64,000 nt of DNA, taken from NCBI RefSeq assembly GCF_026230105.1, contig NC_079479.1:12411734-12475733 (forward strand), read 5' to 3'. The DNA is from Diorhabda sublineata. Lineage: Eukaryota > Arthropoda > Insecta > Coleoptera > Chrysomelidae. Positions 47,230 to 60,120 of this stretch are shown in pieces. The translations under genes and the position numbers were made by a program. Below the pieces are notes generated by a model, which searched no databases, was not told where the DNA came from, and worked only from the letters and a program-made list of their open reading frames with translations. The stretch's first letter is position 1. Every line of letters begins with the position of its first letter.

Positions 47230-47640
47230 GCGAATAGCTGGTGCATCATCTCGATTTTTTACTCGAAAGTTGCATCAAGTTCGCAGTTGATAGTTTTTCC
47301 TTTTTCAAGATAGTCAATGGAAATTATCGCAAAAAATCCGACGCCATAACCTTATCTGCAGATGGAACAATCTTTGTCTTCTTTGGAGTCCGTTCTCCCT
47401 TTTCAGAAACATCTTCGCGAAGCTTGTTTTTGTTCCATTGTCATCAATCGTACATAGTTTGTTCATGTCCAAATTTTCAGTTAATTCGCCATGTTCCGAA
47501 CTTTTTTAAATGCTTACTAAGTCTTCTAATTCGGGTATTTTCGGTCGATGATCATCCAATACCGATTTGTGGATTTACTTCAACATTTCTGTATTCTCAA
47601 CCTAATTTGGTCGATCAGTACGATGCTGATGTTCGGCCCC
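47230..47640 (-). pseudogene. Mariner transposase remnant (middle part)
   Basis: The minus strand reads GERTPKKTKIVPSADKVMAS (about 47410-47345), the counterpart of GEP.PKK.K.VPSAGKVMA in mariner transposases, followed by LTILKKEKLSTANL (for I.Y.LEKGKTIN). Upstream reading is poor. The long plus-strand frame at 47241-47789 is the antisense shadow of this remnant. Confidence 0.65.
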
Positions 47641-50544
47641 TTTTAATCTCTACCACTCAATATTTTACTGTCGATAACGAAGAAGCAGTCTCCTCCATAA
47701 TAGAATCTAGTCCAGTTCAATTCATCAAACTTGAAACGTATACTCGTACACTGTGTACTTTCGTTGGTCCATGCAAACAGATTAGGTAATAGAGCACAAA
47801 TAGAGGGAGAGGCCAACAGAAGAAGAGATAGACCGAAAAAGAACTTTATATTTGCGAAAATTACTTTTCCAATATTAAGATAATTATTCAACAAACAGCG
47901 AGTTGAATATTAAATTAGTCTTACGTATTATTTTATTCTTGAATTATATTTTTTCAACAGAATCCTCTCGTTATATTGAAAGACACAACGGGTTTTCTCC
48001 AGTATATCGTATCTATAAGTGCACTTGACACAAGCTGTTTTTGAAAAACGAAGAGGCTCTTATATATTCCGTTTTGTTCTCTTTTACAAAGTGTTGTCAC
48101 TTGCAATGGTAAATAAGTACCGATAACTACATAAACTTCTACGCATAAGCCGCAGAAAGAAAATTTTCTGTTAGAAACGATATTCTTCAGATAAGTGGGA
48201 TGCGTAATTTTTTTTTTGTTGAAAATTGAGAGTAGCTACTTTTGTTTACTTTGCATCTTTTTACAGTGTATAAAACATGATTGAAATCACTACGTGTTCC
48301 GTATAGCGAATAATTTTCTGTTGTTCAAATCACGAGCTTGATCTCGACGACTAGTTGTATAGAAAGAAAATCTGAGAAAATAATTCCGGAGTCGATTTTC
48401 TAAATAGAAAGTATCCATATTTTTATAAAAGATTCGTTGGCAAACTACTACGTATTAGAGATTCCTATTACTTGCGAAATTGAGAGGATGGTGATGGAAA
48501 AGACACAAAGAACAAATCAAAAGGGATAAATATATACATTCAATTGTTTTGAAGATATTTTTGCAGACGTCGCGAGTCCAATAGATCAACAATAGATTAT
48601 TTATCGTCCAAGATGGTTTAAAATGGAAAATTTATCGAAATATTAGGAGAGAAAAAATGAATTTAGAAAGGCAATTAAATATATGGTGGACGCGCACGCA
48701 TCCACCAGAACTTCTAATAATAATTTCTTAAACACGTGACAATAAAAACCGACAAAAACAATTCTTCACTATCATATTTTGAGCGAATACAAACAAGAAA
48801 ACGGTTAAACCAAGAGAAAAGTCATAGGGAGTAAAATCTGGTTTTAAAAAGGCCTGTCCTTAAATCAGGTGTTTAAAAATGATCTAATAGTAGTCTCTAG
48901 AAAAAAATCAAACCGTTGAAGGATAATATAAGGAAACAATCAGAATCACCTTAATTTTTGACTAATTTTTTCATTTTTTTTGGACCGTCATTCTTTAAAT
49001 TTTTTGGTAGTTTCGTCGTCGTGTTTATAACTACCTTTAAGTGACCTCTACTCAAAGTTATTCTTACAAAATGTAGATTTTAAGAAACTCTGGTATTTCC
49101 CAAATGTTGACACGACGACCTCGCTTGAGGTAAGTTTTTAATTAACTTCACGATTTTCACGAATTCGTTTGTGTAAATCAAATACTCCCCGAGTAAAATC
49201 ACTGAAATATTTTGCCTCTCTATATATAAATAATTTTCATCATCTAGTATTTATTACCACGTACTTTATTGTGATTTAGTTAAAATTTATTCACTTTTTC
49301 CAGTGTACAAGTTAATAGGAATTAGTTTTCAAAAACTAATTTTTATGACAACTTTTTTATCGTCGATCAAAATTGTTGGAAATGTTCGTATATACCGTGA
49401 CCTATAACATTGTTTGGAGCATTGAAATGAAAACCATCTATTAGTAAGATCGCGTGTGATAAAAATTGTAGAGGTCACTATTTGTGCATAAAACGTGTTC
49501 AAATAGATCAATTACAATGAAAAAACAGTCAAATTGATGTCGAATTTAATTCAAATTTGACATAAAAAGAATCGTACCGGAAACCTGACAATTAATAAAC
49601 AGCCTGAATTGCTTAGACTGTAGTAGAAAGAACTAGATCGAGAGAACAGGAATTATAAAATTTTCCCAGTAACTTCGATAGCAGCCTCATAAGTTATTTA
49701 TATAAATACCATTTAAAAAATACCAATTCGTCTAAGAGAAGCAATTCTCAAGAACAAGAAGGCCCCACGAAGAAGGTAATCAATTAGGTAGATGAAGAAA
49801 ATAAGAATCAAAATAAATTTTTTGGTATAAAGGATCATGGAAAAAAGGAACTTTTTTTTAAGAAAAAGATACAAATGAACAGAAAAAAGTACACCATAGA
49901 GAGAGAGAACTAGTATGAAGTTTTTTTTGAAATCGCAGTTCCACAACAACGTAATTGATTATTGATAAAGAAAAGACCCACCGAAAAAAATTGATAATAA
50001 GAGAAAAATCGTAATGGAAACGTGTAAATATTGTGATAAATAAACGCTGTGAGGAAGTTTCAAAAAGCAACAAAACATATCGACGAAAATACTTCGAAAA
50101 TCGAAAGTTATTCATTGCTTTTATTATTAATATTCACAAAGAAATGAATGTTTTTTTTTCTCGGAAAATTTTTGAAAATTGATCAGACCAAAAATACATT
50201 TTAATGCGTAATTTAAAAGGTGTGTATACGGCAGTTACCGTGTTAAGTAAAAAATGTGTCCAATATTATTATCAAAACGCAATTTATTTGGGTCGTAAGA
50301 AAAAAAGTTGACTGCCGAAAATACTCCTTTGACCTATTGCCACTAATTTTTTGCACGTTATATAACGTAATCTGCACGCAAAATAAACGATGATATGAGA
50401 ATTTCACCTGGTTTTAAGAAAATTTTATCACGCGATGTGAAATCCGTTATTTTCCTCATTAGAAATTGTTTTACTGGGTCACTAGACATCCCTCTGGAAA
50501 ACTTGTATGTTTATAACGAAGAGAAAAAGTATAAATACGCTATA

Positions 50545-50900
50545 CGAGGGTCGCTATGAAAGTTTGAAGATAGACAAATGAAAACAAATATTTATAATTG
50601 TTTTACAAAATATTCTCCGTTAAATTTCTGGATGCATTCAAACCAAAGGACATCATCCAAAATAAGTGATTTGAATGCTTCAGGTGTAGAAAAACATTAA
50701 CCTCGCAAATCTGTGGAAATCACAAGAAATCATCGTGTACCAAACGATTGATGATTTATCAATTCGATGTTTTGACTGTCAAAAATGTTTTTGTTTGATC
50801 TGATGTGTGAAAGTCTAACATGCCATTCGGGTAGTTATATTCCTTTGTTATCATTTTTGGAGTTTTTGGAAAAATTAACCGTTGTGGACTAAATACATAT
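50545..50900 (-). mobile_element. Truncated mariner copy of the CGAGGGTYGCT family
   Basis: TA-flanked end CGAGGGTCGCTATGAAAGTT, then DNA collinear with the 59.5-kb copy (ATATTTATAATTGTTTTAC, AATTCGATGTTTTGACTGT). On the minus strand the C-terminal peptide is recognisable (FSTPEAFKSLILDDVLWFE, NGEYFVKQL). The opposite end was not found. Confidence 0.75.
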
Positions 50901-51435
50901 TAAACCAAGCTAATTAATGAACTTTACGAAGAAATACAAGTGCGAGAGTGTGTCCTCTGATCTTCATACTCGCTTTGTGTTGGTTTCAACGTCAAAGTAC
51001 ATTTTATACTGTAGATAAAGAGTAACGAACAACTGAGCAAGAAAAAGATTCTCATCACTCGCCATTTTGTAGTAGACGTAGCGAGCAACTGAATAATTGA
51101 GAGTGTTACAGTAAGAAATTTGTTTGTCTACCAATTTTTTTTCGCAGCTTCATCACAGTATATGTGGAAGGAAACTTTTCGAAATTCAGAAATGGGAAGA
51201 GTTTATCTAAAAGCATATTCAAGTTAGTTTTTGATTTAAAAGAGCTGAAACGTTTAAAAAAGTTTGATTCTTTTGAATACAGAAAGTTTCTGAGACCGAA
51301 AGTTGTATTTATATTAAAAATATGTATCGGTTGATCAATTATCTAAATTAAATAGAAAATTTGTAAATAAAAACGAGTGGAATTTATCATTAACATCTTG
51401 AATTTCGAAATTATCTCTAAAATATACTAATTGTA

Positions 51436-51913
51436 CGAGGATTGTCCATTTAATTTGAATTTTTACAATAAAAAAACGTGTTTAAGAAACTTCTTTATGC
51501 ACAACTCGCAGAAACCTGCACCGAAAACAGCTTAAAACCACTTCTTTCAGTTCTTCGTCGGTTGTGAAAAGCTACCCTCCCAATTGTGTCTTCCAAGGAA
51601 GAAATTATGCACGTTCGTCTTTGAATTTTCTGCTCAATTTGCATAAACCTCACAGAGTTGGTAAGAACGTTCTTTTGCCCACAAAAAACGAATCACAGAT
51701 CGTAACTCGAACTTGGCGTGAGAATCAAATGGAATTCCCATCCCCCACGGCTACCAAAACAAGAATGAACTGGGAAAAAGGGAGCCAACGTGACCCCTTG
51801 GAAATTGTTATAGAAAATTGATTGGAAAAGGCTTTTATTTGTTGAAGATAGATTGAAGAATTGCCACGATCCCTGTAAATACAACAGAAACCTTATTTTA
51901 TGTACAATCCTCG
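51436..51913. mobile_element. TA-flanked MITE, 478 bp
   Basis: Perfect inverted ends including flanks: TTGTACGAGGATTGT at 51431-51445 and its reverse complement at 51904-51918. The element proper would start CGAGGATTGT after a TA. The interior has an 85-residue open frame on the plus strand but nothing I recognise as transposase. The CGAGG terminus links it to the mariner families in this window. Confidence 0.8.
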
Positions 51914-54339
51914 TACAATATATGTATGCGTAGTAAATAAATTTAAATTTATGTTGACAGTTTTTTTCAATACCATCTATCTAAATATTTACTCCTATAT
52001 AAATAAACTTTATCTTTTCTCTTTACCTCCAACTTTTAATTATATTGTTCAAACACAAGTTCTATCTATTGGAGAATTGAGTTTCTCAATATAAATAAAG
52101 GATAAGAAGTATCAAGTTTTATTTTTCCCAATCGAACGCGAAAGTCTCAATACCGAATTGGAGATTCTACCACCCTAATAACTCGAAGATTAATGTTTTT
52201 CGTATCTATTTTCCCAAGATGTTAACCTCAATTACGTTAAAATGAGTTTGCACTTCAACTTCCTATAAAAAAAAGAAGAAAACCGGAATTGATTTGATTA
52301 GAATCAAATCTAACAAATATAAAATGAAATTAACTGCAAAATCTGTATATTAAACATTCCATTGGCTTACTGAAACAACCCCTATTGGACAGAAAAACCT
52401 GAACAAGGAGACTTGGCCTCATCAAAACCTGGTTATTTGGTCCACTAATTTTTTTTTTGGAAAAATTCAAATGTGGAATCAGCGTCTTCCCCGAATTCCA
52501 CAACCCTACAGAAGTTCATTAATATCCACAGACAGATACTACTCGAATTACTCATAAATTTCCTCGCTTTTCATATAAAAAAAATAAAACTACAACCGGA
52601 GACTGCAATTCAATACTTTGGAAGTATTTTTTGTATAAAGAACAAATTTTATATCGGAGTCATTCAAAAAGTGAAAATTGAAAAGCGTCTAGAATTTATT
52701 TGAGATTTGCCACAATGTTAAGTTTAAAAAAAAATAGTTTTGGAGCGTTTGCTATGTTTTGTAATAGATGAAGTTGTTCCAATATCATGAAGACTATAAA
52801 TCACGTTTGAAACGAGAACAAGATACTATTAATTTCATTTTTGTATTTTTGTCGTTTAATATATAATTAAGATCAAATTTTCGCTCTGTGAGATATTGTG
52901 AAGATGTCACAATAAACAAATACCAGCAAATTTGAACCAAAAAATGTACTTACCGACCGTAGAAGTGACAACCTGCAAAAATAAAAGAAATTACTTTATT
53001 TTTGTTCAAATATCGCTTAATCTACTATTGAATTTTATATTATTATTTTTAGAATGAGTTTTACAATAAATCACACCCCTTTATCAAAATGTAGTTGATG
53101 AATTACTTCAATTTGCGTTATTACAGATTCGTGTCAGCCTCGAAGCCGCCCCTGTCTAATGCAACATTGTGTATTTTTGCTAAGTTACATGGTATAAGCA
53201 GATCTCTGCTATGATTAGTACGAAAAACGTAAATTCGAATCGCCAGCAGTAAAAATAAATTAAATCAAGTGAATAATATATTCAAAATACAGAATAGATA
53301 AGTGAAAAATACAAATAAATGTTTTTTTCTTTACGATTTTTGTCCTACTTTTCTCCATAGGGGCGTATACTTTTTTTATCTCAGTAAATCAAGAAAATTA
53401 TATGAAATTCGTTATATCGATGCAAAAAGTGGTGCTTCAACAAAAAAGTTGTAAATCTTACAGAAAATATGCTTTTTGCATATTTTGCAAAAATATCGAA
53501 ATATATTAAACCCTCATCCCTTTTGTTTGAGTACTCAATGGTGAGAGTTTGTCTTTCTTACAAAAGAACATATTAATATATGTTTATGTTTCCATTTTCC
53601 AATGTTAATCAAAAGTGTTAATTAATTAATAAAAAATTGCTCTGAAATTAAGTTTTTTATTTTTCTACGCCCAAATAAAACATTTTTTCCAGAACGTATA
53701 AAAAAATAATGTATGTAACTCGTGCTAAAAGTGTATATTGTGATTGACGTGTTGTGAAACTCACCTCTTGATTTGTGAAGCAAACAATCAGAGAGAAATC
53801 TATTAGTTTATGACTGTTTCTTTAACGTATATTTTATTTATTTATTGATAAAATTATAATTTCGATGAAAATTTCAAGGATGAGTTACTTTTCTAATAAT
53901 TTATTTCGTTGTTATCGTTTCAAAAAGATTATTTCGACCCGGCTGAAACCATAAAAAATTTATTACACGACAGCGTATGAGGGGATGAGTTTGAGTTTTA
54001 TAACACACTTTATTAAAAATAATTTCGTTTTAGATTGAACTTTTGTTTTATATTTATGGAACAGACTTATCATATACACGTTATTTTTTATGAATTTCAT
54101 TTATTAGCAGTACAATCGAAATTTTATAAAAAAAAATATTAAAAATTTAGAATAAAACTCTGGAATCTATTTTTATGATGCATTCGAGTGTTTTCTATGA
54201 TTGTTTCGACAATAAACTGAATTTTATATCCCCCTTGAGAATTGGAGCAATTTTGGGAAACTGCTTTTCATTTCATGATTTATATGAAGGGTCAAAGTTG
54301 TCACTTCTTTATTTATTGCTTGTTTTCCAGGAATTAAAT

Positions 54340-54640
54340 ACATTCCTTAAACACTTTTTTGATTTGCTTATCAAAATATTTTTCTAATTCTTCCCTGATT
54401 CCAACCCCATTTTCTATTTTTCTAATTTCGTTTTTGATGTTTCATTTTATTTTTTTCATCGGCAATTTTCTTACTAAGTTCTTTTTCCCTTTCCTCAATT
54501 TTTTTCAAATTTTCCATATTGACTTTTTCTTCCCCAATTTTGTTTATAGTTTCATATTTATCAAAAATTCATGTCTCCTTTCTTCTTCTGATTTTTCTCA
54601 TGTTTTTACTTGTTTTCTATACCTAAACATGATTCTTCTG
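54340..54640 (-). pseudogene. Possible LINE ORF1 coiled-coil remnant
   Basis: The minus strand reads GEEKVNMENLKKIEERERE then LSKKIADEKNKMK, a Lys/Glu coiled coil like those in ORF1 proteins of RTE/CR1-type elements. Low complexity makes the assignment weak. The plus-strand Phe-rich frames here are its shadows. Confidence 0.3.
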
Positions 54641-56439
54641 TCCATTTCAAGTTTAATTTATTTTCGAAAAATATGATCAACGCGTTTTTTTCATTGTATT
54701 ATCCTTTATATTTATTTTTTTTCGTGTAATTTTACTTATAATAATAAATATTCAAACTTTGTGGATGGAAAACTATATTGTTGCAAAAAATATCAACTAC
54801 GTTAGGGCTGGATAATTTTAAATTTCCTAAAACTATTTTTTTAATATTTCCCAAATATGGATTTAATCGATCAATTTTTCCAAAATCAAAACTAGGATCT
54901 TATTTTATGTTTAATATTTCATACTTTCCGAGTAAAAGATGAAATTTTGTTCCAAGTACGATCCTTTTATTTCCGTTTCCTTTGAAATGTCGCATGGTGC
55001 TTTGAATCGAAAGAAGACTTGTTAATTTATCTGACGTTCTTTGAAAACTTCAACCGAATGAAAATAATGTAGAACTTCATTTTCTATTGTAAATAGACTA
55101 GAATAGAAACAGATTTTAGATTATTTTCGAATAAATATATTTCGAGCGTATTTCCATTTAAACAAAAACTCATTCATAGACAAACCTCTAACAATATGAT
55201 ACGGTGGTTTCCCAAATAATGTTAATGTCAAATGACATTCATCAAATTTGTTATCTAGCAAATAATTTCGCGCTTATTCTGATGATAAAACTCTAAACAC
55301 AATAAAAACATCAAAAAAGTAACAAAGCAACTAATAATGAAACAAAATAAGAAGAAATAATCGATAAAATAAATGGTTATAATAAGAATATGATAGATAC
55401 GAGAATTTACTAAAGACGCAAGTATATATGTCATATACAGTGCGAACTATGAGGCTCCACCTTCCAAAGATCGTCATCATTAATTCCATTACCTCAAAAA
55501 TGCTCTGGAGGTCCGAAGTTACTCGAACTTCGAGAGAATGCGGATAGAAGTTCGATCGATATCTCAAAAAAAACTGTTGTCAATATCGGTAGTTAGTTCT
55601 TATTCAAGATAATACATTCAAAAGATCTTTGCCTGTCAGGACGTCTCTAGATTGTTCCAGTGACTGGATTCATGTCTTAAGAACTCTATCTGCTATATGC
55701 CAAAGTGTCTTGGAACCTATAGAGGGATAATTGGACATGGACCTGTACGAATCGGCTATTAGAGCTCAGAACTCTAATAGCTGTTGAGCAGTTAAGGAAA
55801 AAGGATATTGAAACGATTCTACGGAAGAAAAAGCAATTATGAAAAGTGTAAAAGGACGAATCGGATAAAATGTATAAGTAGTTATTTTCTATAGGACTTT
55901 TTTTCCCGATATTTCAAAATTAATGACGTTTCTCGGAGTCGAGAGTTAATTTTCGTCGGTTTCCACTTTGATATATTAGATTATTAAATAAATACCCGTA
56001 TTTTATCATAATTAAAATGGTTTTCAAAAGTAATTCCACTCTATTGTGGATCCCTCACACTTTAGCCCGGTGTTTCTATTATAAAGTTAATGGAAGGCTT
56101 TGTGTCTTTTCGATGTTTTAATGAAATTAGGCCCCGTTTCGCTTAAGCTCTATAGGTATATGTATAGAGTAGTGATAATCCGTTTTGTTTATAGCGGTGA
56201 AAAGTTATCAGTTCAGTTAAGTCAACCTCCAACATTCACTGTATAGTATGTTATCTTTAAAATCATAAATATTTGAGCTTCAGTTTTAAGGTACACCTTT
56301 TACTAATTTTTCAATATACGAGTTCGAAATTTCTAAAGATATCGAAGACCACCGGTATATAAGACCGAGAAATATTCTTTGATCTAAATTTCCATCGTCT
56401 CCTCATAGAGTATTTACACAGGTACAAAGATACTAACTG

Positions 56440-56473
56440 TTGCGCGTTTCGTAAATAAAGTTATCGTCTTCAG
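56440..56473 (-). repeat. CTGAAGA/GAAAC core repeat, copy 4
   Basis: Minus strand from 56473: CTGAAGACGATAAC, TTTATTTAC, then GAAACGCGCAACAG. The hairpin has lost part of its pairing on the 3' side compared with the copy at 26.1 kb. Confidence 0.6.
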
Positions 56474-57037
56474 AAACTAAATGATTTTTCTTCTAGTTTA
56501 CTTTCTTATCATTTTTTTTTTAATAAAATAAGGTGAAATTTTTGTTATGTTGTTTGTATTTTGTTAATAATTAGATTTGATCGGAATGAACATTTCGATT
56601 TACTGTTTAAATCCGCCTAATGAAACGAGTATTTTCAACTTCCGGAAACGGAATTTTTCCACAAAATCTCTGAATTATATTCTATGTGATTGATTGCCGG
56701 ATGTTAACTTTTAACGGTGGATGAGTTGAAGGTTATTGTTAGGCTTTCAACACATAAATCTTCATTTGCTACCCTTCTAAATGATACAAAAAATATTGCG
56801 ACTGTATATTGTACCCAATTTAAAAAAGAAACAGAATTTAAATTACGAAACATACTTTGCACGATTACATTAAAATTTGGTGCTTTATGGCTACCTAGTA
56901 AATTTTCCATCACAATACGAAACTTTCAAGCAATTTCCGAAACAGTCAGTCACAATCTGTATCTATCACCAATTACTATATTTCAAGACCATCAGACACT
57001 GAAGATAAACTAAATCATAATCATTCGCTTCACCTGT

Positions 57038-57135
57038 TTTATACATAATTTTCCCACCAATAAACCTTCGAAAATCTTCCCGATGGAATCAACTTTGGCG
57101 GGAGAAGGTTTATTGGTGGGAAAATTAAGTATAAA
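57038..57135. repeat. 32-bp inverted repeat directly before a core repeat
   Basis: Arms 57038-57069 and 57104-57135 are reverse complements with one mismatch (AATTTTCCCACCAATAAACC and partner), spacer 34 bases. The innermost 23 bases match perfectly. It sits 7 bases upstream of the CTGAAGA copy at 57143, so both may belong to one element. Confidence 0.85.
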
Positions 57136-57142
57136 TCAGTGT

Positions 57143-57205
57143 CTGAAGACGATAACTTGGTTATCGAAATTCACGTCACTCAGTGTAATTGTGAGTGTTG
57201 GTGTT
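57143..57205 (+). repeat. CTGAAGA/GAAAC core repeat, copy 5
   Basis: CTGAAGA, the perfect hairpin CGATAAC-TTG-GTTATCG, AAATTCACGTCACT, then CAGTGTAATTGTGAGTGTTG. It is the copy with the most complete order of parts. Confidence 0.7.
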
Positions 57206-58199
57206 AACAGTGTGTTTTAGAAATTCCTTGTTCAAAGCTTTAACCAACCACTTGATTATCCAGACTTGATATATAACGATGGAGAGCAGGATTTGGCGAA
57301 ATTAGCGTTTAGCTTGACGCCATTTCTGCAGTTACCATCCCGTAGAGTTGTCTAGAACGTTGATTCTTGTCTTGGTGGCCGGATGGAGCTTCCATTTGAT
57401 TATCCGATGGACTGTGTAAGGTGTATCATGTCCGCGAATGGTGCATAGAAATCAAAATCAGATGTACAGACTTCCGTGACGAATAACGTGGAAAGATGGA
57501 AGAAAGACGATTTCGGACTTCCACAAGACGATTTCTGATGTCGGCAAATCCCGCCTTTGAGAGAAGGGTTAGAACATACCAAGCTTTGTGTAAGGTGAAT
57601 CCGGAAAATGTTGGAAGCACATTTCGTAAAGTCCAAACAAACCTTGATACTTCGAAACCTCATGTGTACCGGTTTTGGAGGCTGAAAAAGTTTATATTTC
57701 CTGAATCAACCCTTCAACGAAGTTGAAGAGCTGAAAGATGTTTCAAGAGGGTTGAAAGCATAGGCGGCAACACCTTTTTTGAAGAAGACATACACGCCTT
57801 AACTAATTTTGGAAACTATGTAAAAAAATAATTTGAGTTTTATATTTCTGCACAATAAATATTCGTATTTTGTATATAACCGAACACAATTTTCTTTGTA
57901 GATAGTTATACCTCATATATTTGCTTTTTGATATTATAAAATTAATGTATCTCTCATATTTTCTAGTGTATTATTAAAAATTTGTGGAAATATAAAAATT
58001 TTTAGCAACTTCATTGGACGTTTCACATTAAAAACGAACTAAATAGAACTAGAATAAATAATAAAATGGAGTTTAGAAATGAACTTTTGCTCTGTACTCG
58101 AGTTAATTCAATTAGAAAACAACTCGTATTTCGTTTATTCTCTTTTTTCTATTTTATTTTTCTTAAATAAACAGGCGCTCGTCTGTTGCGAAAAACTAG

Positions 58200-58422
58200 A
58201 ACCAATTACATTTATTTTCCATGGAAAATAAACATTTTCGAAACAAGCTGATATAGATACGAGGGCGGTTTGATAAAATAACGACATTACTAACAGTCGA
58301 ACATAGTAAATCCGGACTTCTAAAACACGGTTTATAAGTTTATCGTGTTGGACTTTATCAAAAGCTTTCTGGAAATCAATTAAATGAAAGACGTAATATT
58401 TCTTGTTCAAAATCATGCGCAA
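58200..58422 (-). pseudogene. Non-LTR reverse transcriptase fragment (motif A region)
   Basis: The minus strand reads YVFHLIDFQKAFDKVQHDKL, followed by VRLLVMSLFYQTALVSI. This matches RT motif A (F.D..KAFD.V.H..L), including its catalytic Asp, and the following Y..Q.A.V.I block of LINE reverse transcriptases. Flanking frames are broken. Confidence 0.75.
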
Positions 58423-59169
58423 ATGAGTTTCTAATCAGCTGATATTACGTTATATTTTCTTTAGTAGTTTTTCAAATGTTTCTTCATCCATTCTCAACTA
58501 ATTTTGGTATGTTTTTTCGTCTAATTCTCTAGCTAATCTGTCCATCAGACTCCAAAAGCGAATCAGAGACAGATATAATTCTTACCAGTGATGTACTGGC
58601 CACTTTTTTCTTGTTTACTTTTATTAGTTTTGTTATTTTCAATTTTAAACTGCCCACAAAACATTAAATAGTATTTGAGATTAGGAAATTGTTTACTTTT
58701 ACTTTTGATCATTGGCAACAATGACAATACATAATGTCAAAGGTCATACAATATTTTGATCTTACAAGGAATTGCATGCAATTTCTTGCACATTGTCTTG
58801 CAGTATGTCAAGCAGCCTTTAGGGTTGTTATTTTTTTATATACAGGATATAAGAGAAAGATAATTTTCAGGAATGGTTCACATATACAGGGATAGGATGT
58901 CAATAAACTATTTTAGTCAAATTTATAGTTGTAGGTTATCCAATAATTAATATAATTATGTAATGTCAAGTCATATTTTGTTAAGGATCGAAATATGTCG
59001 TCGTTTTTATTGTAAACTAATTTTTAAGCATTTGGGAAACGTCCAACTTGATTAATTTTTTCATTACTCACCGTATATAATTAAAAGAAATTGTTATTAG
59101 AGAGCTTAATTTTAACGAGGTTATGGCATGTTCTCGAGGAGCTCAAATTTCTTCGATAACAGCTTTAGA

Positions 59170-59270
59170 TTAGAGCGTCACGCACACCTTCGTGACGTTC
59201 TAATATCAGGACCATTTGTTGTTTGTAGCTTCGATATTTTTTGCACTGCAGTCGAAATGCAGTGTTGCGA
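59170..59270. repeat. Pair of adjacent stem-loops
   Basis: TTAGAGCGTCACG and CGTGACGTTCTAA (about 59173-59206) form a 13-bp stem with one mismatch. A second stem-loop follows at about 59232-59270, built from GCACTGCA and TGCAGTG with extended weak pairing. A third, GTTGGCC-TTA-GGCCAAC, lies at 59451-59467. No coding frame covers them. Confidence 0.6.
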
Positions 59271-59532
59271 AATATTAAATCAACGAAACGTTGAAAATTA
59301 ATTACAAATCCTCCAAAAATGAATTGCATATTTAATTTAAAAATAATTTTCCGCGAAAATGAATAGGCTAAAACATTATATTTAATTCATGAAATAATCA
59401 AATCTTATTTGTATCAAACATTTTTTAATGTCAAAATAATACAACTATATGTTGGCCTTAGGCCAACATTATACTTTACTGATGATCTACCACCAATTTA
59501 AACATATTTAATAGCAACTCTCGCTGATGATA

Positions 59533-60120
59533 CGAGGGTCGCTACTAAAGTTTAGAGAGAGACAAATTAAAACAAATATTTATAATTGTTTTACAAGATA
59601 TTCTCCATTAAAATCAATAATTTTTTTGCATGCGTTCGAACCAATTGACGAAGCCAATTGAGATATAAATAAGAAAAAATCATCGTGTAGCAAACAAGGA
59701 CTGTACGATGGATGATTCATCAATTCGATGTTTTGACTGTTCAAAAATGTTAACTAACATTTAAAAGAATGATTCGTCTTCTGCGATTGGCTTCTCTGAT
59801 TTTTCTCACATTCTAGAAATCTGGTGTACCATTTAGACATGTTCAAATATTCCGAAAAACCAGCCGATCATTTGCTTAGCACCAATCCACACGAGATTGT
59901 CAAATTATACGGAATCCAACGCGAACAAATCTATTTGAGAGCCAAATGTTCATGCAAGTATGTCTAAATCTCACGGTTTGTCATATGACGATTTTGCATC
60001 GATGTTTTCTGGCAAAACAGTTGATTTTGAACGTCTTTATCTTGTAGCAAAAGCGACCACCAATGTCAAATGTCAAACTTTCAGTGTTGCCATATCTCAA
60101 AACTTGAGTAGGAACCTCCG
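59533..60120 (-). mobile_element. Mariner copy of the CGAGGGTYGCT family, 588 bp, TA-flanked
   Basis: Left end CGAGGGTCGCTACTAAAG (after TA) and a diverged right end CTTGAGTAGGAACCTCCG (before TA). The interior is collinear with the 50.5-kb copy, and scraps of the C-terminal transposase (IELMNHPSYSP, FVNWFERMQK) can be read on the minus strand. The transposase is destroyed. Confidence 0.8.

Noticed and set aside
47241..47789. 182-codon plus-strand ORF
   Set aside because: The opposite strand reads as mariner transposase (GERTPKKTKIVPS..DKVMA), so the ORF is an antisense shadow.
51564..51821. 85-codon ORF inside the 51.4-kb MITE
   Set aside because: No family resemblance; short frame by chance within a non-coding element.
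56704..57013. 98-codon plus-strand ORF
   Set aside because: No recognisable domain and no splice sites linking it to KCNQ exons.
57400..57726. Overlapping ORFs on both strands, and similarity of the DTSKPHVYR segment to 29.5 kb
   Set aside because: A short shared stretch (ACTTCGAAAC.TCATGT) hints at a repeat, but I could not extend it enough to define one.
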